A DNA stretch of 64,000 nt, from assembly GCA_037893225.1 (NCBI GenBank), contig JAZGUH010000226.1, positions 434,001-498,000 of the forward strand, read 5' to 3'. Numbering within the stretch: position 1 is the stretch's first letter; each line of letters opens with the position of its first letter. The notes below the pieces were generated by a model. That model was not told where the DNA came from, ran no database searches, and worked only from the letters and a program-made list of their open reading frames with translations. The translations under genes were made by a program, and so were the position numbers. This document shows, piece after piece, positions 58,581-64,000 of the stretch. This DNA comes from Hippasteria phrygiana. Taxonomy: Eukaryota; Echinodermata; Asteroidea; Valvatida; Goniasteridae.

Positions 58581-61500
58581 ATGGAGGTGTTAACTTGGAG
58601 TTTCCTGTTTGCCCTTGTTCTGGTGTGTGATGTGCAGGGATTAGCAAGTGAAGGGTCTGCCAGATATGCCTACTCTCCAGCATATGGCCCAACATGGAAG
58701 AGATTGACCATCAAGTGTTACCTGAAAACACCTATTCCATACTACCAGAATTCTTCTTCAAATTTCAACATTGCCCTGTTAATCTGTGGGGATATAAACC
58801 CCAACCCTGGTCCTGTTAGTGAAATAACTACAGCTGCAGTCATCAACAAACCTACTCATAGGTATGAGCGTGAGCATCTCCTGAGTATCGGTTTAAGATG
58901 TAAAACAATACCCGTTTCTCCAGCTACATGGTCCACCTTGAAAGACCTACGAATAAACACAAAGCGACCATCACGTCGAGGAAACCGATCTGACCCCCCA
59001 ACACAAGTGGTACATGCAATACCAACTGTATCCTCGGACAATGACCTGCATATATCAACACCGCCAACATCAACAGACAGTAGTCTGAAACGACCCATGC
59101 TCTCCAAACTGTGTGTCCTAAATGCCCAGTCTGTGTGCAATAAAACCAACCTACTGACTGACTACTTTATTGAACATGATTTTGATTTGATTGCACTGAC
59201 TGAAACTTGGTTATCAGCTACTGATAAACATGATAAAATAATAGGTGAATTATGCATTCCTGGATATGACATGTGTCATGTACCTCGTCCAAATGGAACT
59301 GGTGGGGGTATTGCTCTCATATATAAGACTAATATCAAACACGGCCCAATAACATCACACAGTAGTGGTAATTTTGAAAGTCTATGTTGTGATGTAACTG
59401 TCAAAGGAACTTTCTCATCCGTGAAGCTGGTAATCATCTATAGGCCACCATACAGCTCAAAGAATCGTATAACCCCTACAATGTTCCTTGACGATTTCTC
59501 CGAATATGTCAGTGTACTCTCGGCATCCCCAAGCAAGTTGCTGATTGTTGGGGATTTTAATTTCCACTGGGATACAGATGATTCTGCTGCTCGCCACCTC
59601 AATGATATAATTCAAAACACTAACCTGAAACAGTTTGTATGTGCTCCTACACATGTGAGTGGCCATATATTGGACCTTGTCTTTGCACGACCCACGGACA
59701 ACCTAATTGATTCAGTGGATGTTGCATGTTTTCTGACAGATCATGCTGCTTTGCATTGTGCACTGAATCTGACTAAACCTCAACCAACTAAGAAGCATAT
59801 TTCCTATCGGAAATATGGATCTCTAGACCATGACAGTTTTTCCAACGATATTAGCCAGTCAGAATTGTTTACCAACCCGTCCAATGACCTCCAAACACTC
59901 ATAGATCAGTACAACTCCACACTGAAGTCTATTCTGGAAAAGCATGCTCCACTGAAAACTCGCTGTATTACCATTAGACCAGCCAATCCATGGTATTCCC
60001 CGGAGATTGCCGATGCCAAGAGACACCGCAAGAAATTGGAGAGACGCTGGAGGAAAACCAGATCAGAATCTGATAGAAACCAATTTAAAGCGCAACGACT
60101 CTGTGTTGTTAATATGATCAACAGTGCCAAATCATCATACTTCAAAGAAAAACTAGCCAGCTGTGGGAACCAGAGAGAGCTCTACAAAATTGTTGAATCT
60201 CTACTCCACAACAAAGGAAAAACTAAACTACCCACACACGACAATAAACAGGAATTGGCGACAACTTTTAGTGATTATTTCATAACAAAGATTCGGAACA
60301 TTCGTAATAATCTTGACCACGATCTAGATTGTATGCAGCCGTATACCACCGAGTCATCTCACTCTGATATTACACCATTGGAAGAATTCACACCAGCTCT
60401 GGATGAGGAAATCAGGAAAATCATCAAATCATCACCATCAAAGACGTGCGATTTGGATCCAATTCCTACCTGGCTCCTAAAGAACAATCTGAATATTTTG
60501 ACTCCAGTTATCTCCAAAATTGTCAACCTGTCTCTTCAATCTTCTAAATTCCCACAGCAATTTAGAAATGCCCTGGTGACTCCTCTGCTGAAGAAACCCA
60601 CCCTCGATCCTGAAAACCTCAAGAACTTTCGTCCCGTATCCAACCTTTCATTCATATCCAAAGTAATAGAGAAGGTTGTTTATTCCCAAATTACTGATCA
60701 TCTGACTGAACACAATCTACATGAACCATTGCAATCTGCGTATAGAAAACATCATGGAACAGAGACTGCTCTTCTAAGAGTTAAGAACGATATTCTCCGG
60801 GCAGTTGACGATAAGCGTGGTGTGTTCCTTGTTCTCCTTGATCTCTCTGCAGCATTCGACACTATAGACTATGATGTTTTATTCCACCGCCTTCAGTCCA
60901 TCGGTGTTACTGGTCCAGCCCTGCAATGGATTAGATCATATATATGTCATCGAACACAGACTGTGAACATCAATGGATCTTTATCATCTCCCATCTCACT
61001 TTCTTCTGGCGTCCCTCAAGGATCAGTATTAGGTCCCTTATTCTTCACAATATACTCCGAGCCTATTGCCGCTATTGTACGGAGGCATCAACTTCAAGTT
61101 CATTGCTATGCAGACGACACACAGATATATGGATCGTTTCATCTAGGAAACCAAGACGATGAACATTCCGTGAGACAGCGTATTGAACAATGTGTTTGTG
61201 ATCTTAAGCAATGGATGACCAGGAATAAATTAAAATTTAACGACGACAAGACCGAACTTCTAATTATCACTTCCAAACGTAGCCAGGATAAAATCAGATG
61301 CAACCAGATGCAATTTGGGACTTCTAATATTCAACGTTCTACGACTGCACGTAATCTTGGCATCATGTTTGACAGCACGATGTCAATGGAATCGCATGTC
61401 AAGAAAGTTTGCCAAACGTCATACTACCATATTAGAAACATCAACAGCATCCGCCGAATCCTGACTGATGAGTCGGCTGCCATCCTTATCCATGCTCTCG

Positions 61501-61958
61501 TGACATCAAGGTTGGATAATGGCAACTCACTTCTGTTTGGAATCACCAACACTCTCATGTGCAAACTTCAACATGTTCAAAACACTGCGGCTCGTGTCTT
61601 ATCCCGAACACGGAAATTTGACCACATTACTCCAGTCCTGAGAAATCTTCACTGGCTTCCAGTCAAACAGAGGGTTGCCTTCAAAATAATCCTACTTACC
61701 TGGAAAGCCCTCAATGACAGCGCACCAACATATCTGCAGGATCTCTTCACCCAGTATTCCCCTAATCGCCACCTAAGGTCATCTGACAAACATCTTCTTG
61801 TGACACCAAGAACTAGAACATCGTATGGGGACTATGCCTTCTCAGTTGCGGCGCCCACTCTATGGAACTCTTTGCCTCAGGAAATTCGTAGCTGTCAATC
61901 TTTACATACCTTCAAATGCCTTCTTAAAACATTCCTGTTTAACTCAACTTATAATTAG
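58581..61958 (+). CDS. CR1/L2-like non-LTR retrotransposon ORF (2A-like, APE endonuclease, RT), intact
   Basis: The ORF has 1,125 residues. Residues 1-22 are a signal-peptide-like hydrophobic start (LTWSFLFALVLVCDVQG). Residues 69-78 read CGDINPNPGP, a 2A-like motif with Asn at the usual Glu position; known 2A sequences stop and restart translation between G and P (here 77/78). The APE-type endonuclease spans about 175-390: LNAQS, TETW (E208), YRPP, GDFN (D325), TDH (D387-H388). The reverse transcriptase spans about 640-880: LLDLSAAFDT (D754), SGVPQGS (G810), YADD (843-846). The C-terminal LHWLPVKQRVAFK and WNSLPQEIR segments are usual in CR1/L2 elements. No stop or frameshift is seen, so the copy may be competent for retrotransposition. 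Confidence 0.9.
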   Translation: MEVLTWSFLFALVLVCDVQGLASEGSARYAYSPAYGPTWKRLTIKCYLKTPIPYYQNSSSNFNIALLICGDINPNPGPVSEITTAAVINKPTHRYEREHLLSIGLRCKTIPVSPATWSTLKDLRINTKRPSRRGNRSDPPTQVVHAIPTVSSDNDLHISTPPTSTDSSLKRPMLSKLCVLNAQSVCNKTNLLTDYFIEHDFDLIALTETWLSATDKHDKIIGELCIPGYDMCHVPRPNGTGGGIALIYKTNIKHGPITSHSSGNFESLCCDVTVKGTFSSVKLVIIYRPPYSSKNRITPTMFLDDFSEYVSVLSASPSKLLIVGDFNFHWDTDDSAARHLNDIIQNTNLKQFVCAPTHVSGHILDLVFARPTDNLIDSVDVACFLTDHAALHCALNLTKPQPTKKHISYRKYGSLDHDSFSNDISQSELFTNPSNDLQTLIDQYNSTLKSILEKHAPLKTRCITIRPANPWYSPEIADAKRHRKKLERRWRKTRSESDRNQFKAQRLCVVNMINSAKSSYFKEKLASCGNQRELYKIVESLLHNKGKTKLPTHDNKQELATTFSDYFITKIRNIRNNLDHDLDCMQPYTTESSHSDITPLEEFTPALDEEIRKIIKSSPSKTCDLDPIPTWLLKNNLNILTPVISKIVNLSLQSSKFPQQFRNALVTPLLKKPTLDPENLKNFRPVSNLSFISKVIEKVVYSQITDHLTEHNLHEPLQSAYRKHHGTETALLRVKNDILRAVDDKRGVFLVLLDLSAAFDTIDYDVLFHRLQSIGVTGPALQWIRSYICHRTQTVNINGSLSSPISLSSGVPQGSVLGPLFFTIYSEPIAAIVRRHQLQVHCYADDTQIYGSFHLGNQDDEHSVRQRIEQCVCDLKQWMTRNKLKFNDDKTELLIITSKRSQDKIRCNQMQFGTSNIQRSTTARNLGIMFDSTMSMESHVKKVCQTSYYHIRNINSIRRILTDESAAILIHALVTSRLDNGNSLLFGITNTLMCKLQHVQNTAARVLSRTRKFDHITPVLRNLHWLPVKQRVAFKIILLTWKALNDSAPTYLQDLFTQYSPNRHLRSSDKHLLVTPRTRTSYGDYAFSVAAPTLWNSLPQEIRSCQSLHTFKCLLKTFLFNSTYN

Positions 61959-62114
61959 ATTGCTGGTTTTGTTTCAAGTATACATACATGTACATGTATA
62001 TTTAACTATTTGTAGAGTTCTGGACAGTTTCTTTTCTTCAAGCGCCTCGGAATATGTCTACATAGATAGATGGCGCTTTACAAATGCTTGTATTATTATT
62101 ATTTATTATTATTA
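61959..62114 (+). repeat. CR1/L2 3' UTR, stem and (ATT)n tail
   Basis: The 3' UTR matches 46126-46274. Before the tail lies a stem AAGCGCC (62040-62046) and GGCGCTT (62072-62078) with an inner TATGT-CT-ACATA, of the kind that CR1/L2 reverse transcriptases are thought to recognise. The tail is an interrupted (ATT)n run. Confidence 0.75.
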
Positions 62115-62190
62115 CATGTATTGATCAGATCATCTAAGATCGACGTCCAAGTGGCGTAACAGACTTACTGATGTGGATTTGCGCACCCTA

Positions 62191-62369
62191 CACTCTAAAA
62201 AAGTTGGTCAAATGGGTTGATATTTTGCTTAATAATGTGCAACATATCAACAACCCAAATTCTTCCCAATAATTGGTCCATTTTACCGGAATTAACCAAC
62301 AATGTGGTAAATTAATACCAATGTTGGGTATTACGGTTGCCCAATGTTTTACCCAACGTTTTTACAGTG
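62191..62369. mobile_element. CACTA-like MITE (179 bp)
   Basis: The left end CACTCTAAAAAAGTTGG and the right end, inverted, CACTGTAAAAACGTTGGG are imperfect inverted repeats beginning CACT, as in EnSpm/CACTA elements. The interior is rich in TTGGGT/ACCCAA words. No 3-bp target duplication is clear. Confidence 0.5.
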
Positions 62370-62875
62370 CACATAACTTCAAACCTTGCTCGCCACTTGA
62401 CCGCCGTGACTTGAACTGGCCAGTGTCGCGGACAGAGAACAGACTCTTGAAATGAATGGACTTGAATCAAACGCCGTTCCACGTGCTTAGGCTTTTTCTT
62501 TATTCATAGTTTAGCAGGGCTCGTTTTCTCAAAGTGATGCTTTGGGTATATCTGACAGCCTAGTTTAACACTTGCAATAATATATAAGCACGTCCATTAG
62601 AGACAAAAACTGGAGAAACAGACTCAAGTTCAGGCTTGACTTGGGTCCTGGCTACAGCCCATTGGTCTGGCTTGATGCCGGACTATCCAGCTGACTTTTT
62701 GTTTAGTGTCTTCGATGGTTTTGGACTCACGTCCGGACTCATTCGAGTCCAAACCCGCAGAGTCGGCGTAAATCAATACTATTACGACACACCACACTGA
62801 AGTTTGTTGGAGTCCAGAATCAAGACCAGGCCTACATCCGAGTCAGGTTTCAAGTCAATTTAAGTCCACACCTGG

Positions 62876-62876
<1 letters not shown>
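62370..62876. other. Unassigned sequence
   Basis: Repeated GACT/GAGTCC words occur at 62620-62860. No exon or known repeat was recognised. Confidence 0.4.
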
Positions 62877-62908
<32 letters not shown>

Positions 62909-63421
62909 AATCTCCTGGATGCGGCAAATGGGCGACTCTTCCCGAAATAACTCTATTTGGGCGACACTTGTGTCGCCCTTTTAGAGCACTTTCCCCACGC
63001 GCCTTACTAAAAAACACTCCAAAAGGGGCGACTTTTACAATAGGGCGACAGTTATGTGTCGCCCTCTTCACCACGGTCGCCCGAACCCACTCTTTTCTAT
63101 GATTATTTTCCGCCCCATTAGGCAATTCAGTAAAATTATAACTGTTAATGGTCTCTTAAGGCGACATTTTGTCATAATTGTTTTATACCTTAGGGAGACT
63201 AGTGACATTAGGGAGACATTTCAATGTCTCCCTAATGTCACAGCCCCCTTAAATATTGAGAATGTTCCTGTCGGAACTGGGTTATATCGAATGGTCCAAA
63301 ACATAAATATACCGAAATTCGTGGGGGTAGGATAAGGGGAAAGTTGGGTTAGGTTACATTAAAGTTGGAAACAAATTGCACAAGTCTATGGGAATGTCTC
63401 CCAAATGACCCATCGCCGGTA

Positions 63422-63452
<31 letters not shown>
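62877..63452. repeat. Palindrome cluster bracketed by (ATT)n
   Basis: (ATT)n tracts lie at about 62877-62907 and 63423-63452. Between them are three perfect palindromes: GGGCGACAC/GTGTCGCCC (62959-62978), AGGGCGACA/TGTCGCCCT (63042-63065), and a 40-bp one with 19-bp arms starting GTGACATTAGGGAGACATT (63202-63241). TTGGGTTAGGTTACATT near 63340 recalls 46930-46942, so this is probably the same family as 46275-47260. Confidence 0.6.
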
Positions 63453-63656
63453 GTTTGTTTTGGACTGAAGTGGACTTCAATTCTACTTTATTTCTACTTT
63501 TAATTTGACTTTTTTTTCACTATTTTGCCCTTGGAATCAAATTTCGACTTTAAAAAGCCATAAATATAATGCGCTTTAATAATGTCATTGCCAAAGTGGG
63601 AAAGTTCTGTTGCCTACAAGCAGTTGACTACCGTGCACAGCATTACAAGCAATTAT
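63453..63656. other. Unassigned sequence 3' of the paralogous EF-hand exon
   Basis: No gene or repeat was recognised. Confidence 0.4.
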
Positions 63657-63806
63657 TTTATTACTCGGCCTACACAATGACGATTAAAATTCTCCAAAAT
63701 CAAGCTACTCGATGTCGCCCTCAAGCGCTGAACTTCTTCGGTGCATAGTTCTTGGAGTGGACGCTTGCGACTGCCTGAAACTCGACCCAGGAAATCATCT
63801 CGTCCC
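63657..63806 (-). CDS. Last coding exon of a paralogous EF-hand gene (partial)
   Basis: On the minus strand, CAG/GG at 63807 begins an exon in the same phase as the last exon at 51690. It encodes DEMISWVEFQAVASVHS and a short tail ending KKFSA with TGA at 63721-63723. The + strand gene has DEMVSWAEFQAVAGVHT at the same place. The segment holds the second half of an EF-hand loop (D, S, E positions kept). AATAAA on the minus strand at 63657-63662 is a likely polyadenylation signal. The earlier exons lie beyond 64000. The two genes face each other tail to tail. Confidence 0.8.
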
Positions 63807-64000
63807 CTGAAAAGTCATGCAAAAATGTTATTGCGCCGTGCCTTTTGAACGGAAATACAAGGAAACAAAACGCAACTTAAAGTGCCCCATGCAATAGGAT
63901 TTTCATGTACCTGCATTGCAATTACAATACATGTATTACAACATTGCTTTCATGTATACATTTCAGCTTGGTTATAGCAATTTTATGGAGTAATTGCAAA
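63807..64000 (-). other. Intron of the paralogous EF-hand gene
   Basis: The stretch precedes a good polypyrimidine/CAG acceptor (GACTTTTCAG) on the minus strand. No further exon lies before the window edge. Confidence 0.6.

Overview
The window is animal nuclear DNA. It has spliced exons with GT/AG junctions, CR1/L2-type and Penelope-type retroelements, many small DNA transposons and (ATT)n microsatellites. This mixture suggests a marine invertebrate, perhaps an echinoderm, hemichordate or cephalochordate, but the sequence does not settle the species.

Left part, 1-36302: one continuous composite repeat array, read here as 18 consecutive units. Most units end in the same signature: an 8-bp-arm palindrome (GTGTTTGTCCACAAACAC), 12-13 further bases (6 in one unit), then CTAG followed by T. 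Several begin, after a T-run, with a perfect hairpin starting GGCTGTTT. Inside lie a 285-bp monomer (A) rich in TGACGTCA, a 'B' spacer, a 'C' module (beginning around GCCCATAGCATTTG) and a 146-bp monomer (D) carrying CACGTGACGTCAT. A 1,580-bp segment, 15864-17443, is present in one duplicated unit and cleanly absent from its twin. It runs exactly from the GGCTG hairpin to CTAG. This empty-site comparison suggests that the satellite is the body of a non-autonomous Helentron/Helitron-like element that has piled up head to tail, probably by landing in its own T-runs. The last unit ends at CTAG 36302, where the array stops. No protein-coding gene is credible in this part.

Middle, 36303-48150: unique and old-repeat sequence. 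It holds a 416-bp near-perfect palindrome, two tRNA-Thr-like modules, two pairs of dispersed duplications (each second copy interrupted by a precise small DNA transposon), a hAT-like MITE, a THAP-domain exon broken by a frameshift, a Penelope-like GIY-YIG remnant with a hammerhead-like 3' motif, a 5'-truncated CR1/L2 element, and a palindrome-rich repeat family.

Right, 48150-64000: one well-supported host gene on the + strand, with a TATA box, a non-coding first exon and three coding exons, giving a 115-residue secreted protein with two EF-hands. A homologous last exon lies on the - strand at 63721-63806, so two paralogues converge on this interval. Intron 1 holds a 743-bp transposon with 51-bp inverted ends, and a MITE lies in the 3' UTR. 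Between the paralogues lies a CR1/L2 element whose 1,125-residue ORF is intact, with a signal-peptide-like start, a 2A-like motif, an APE endonuclease and a reverse transcriptase. It is almost identical to the truncated copy at 44083, so the family moved recently.
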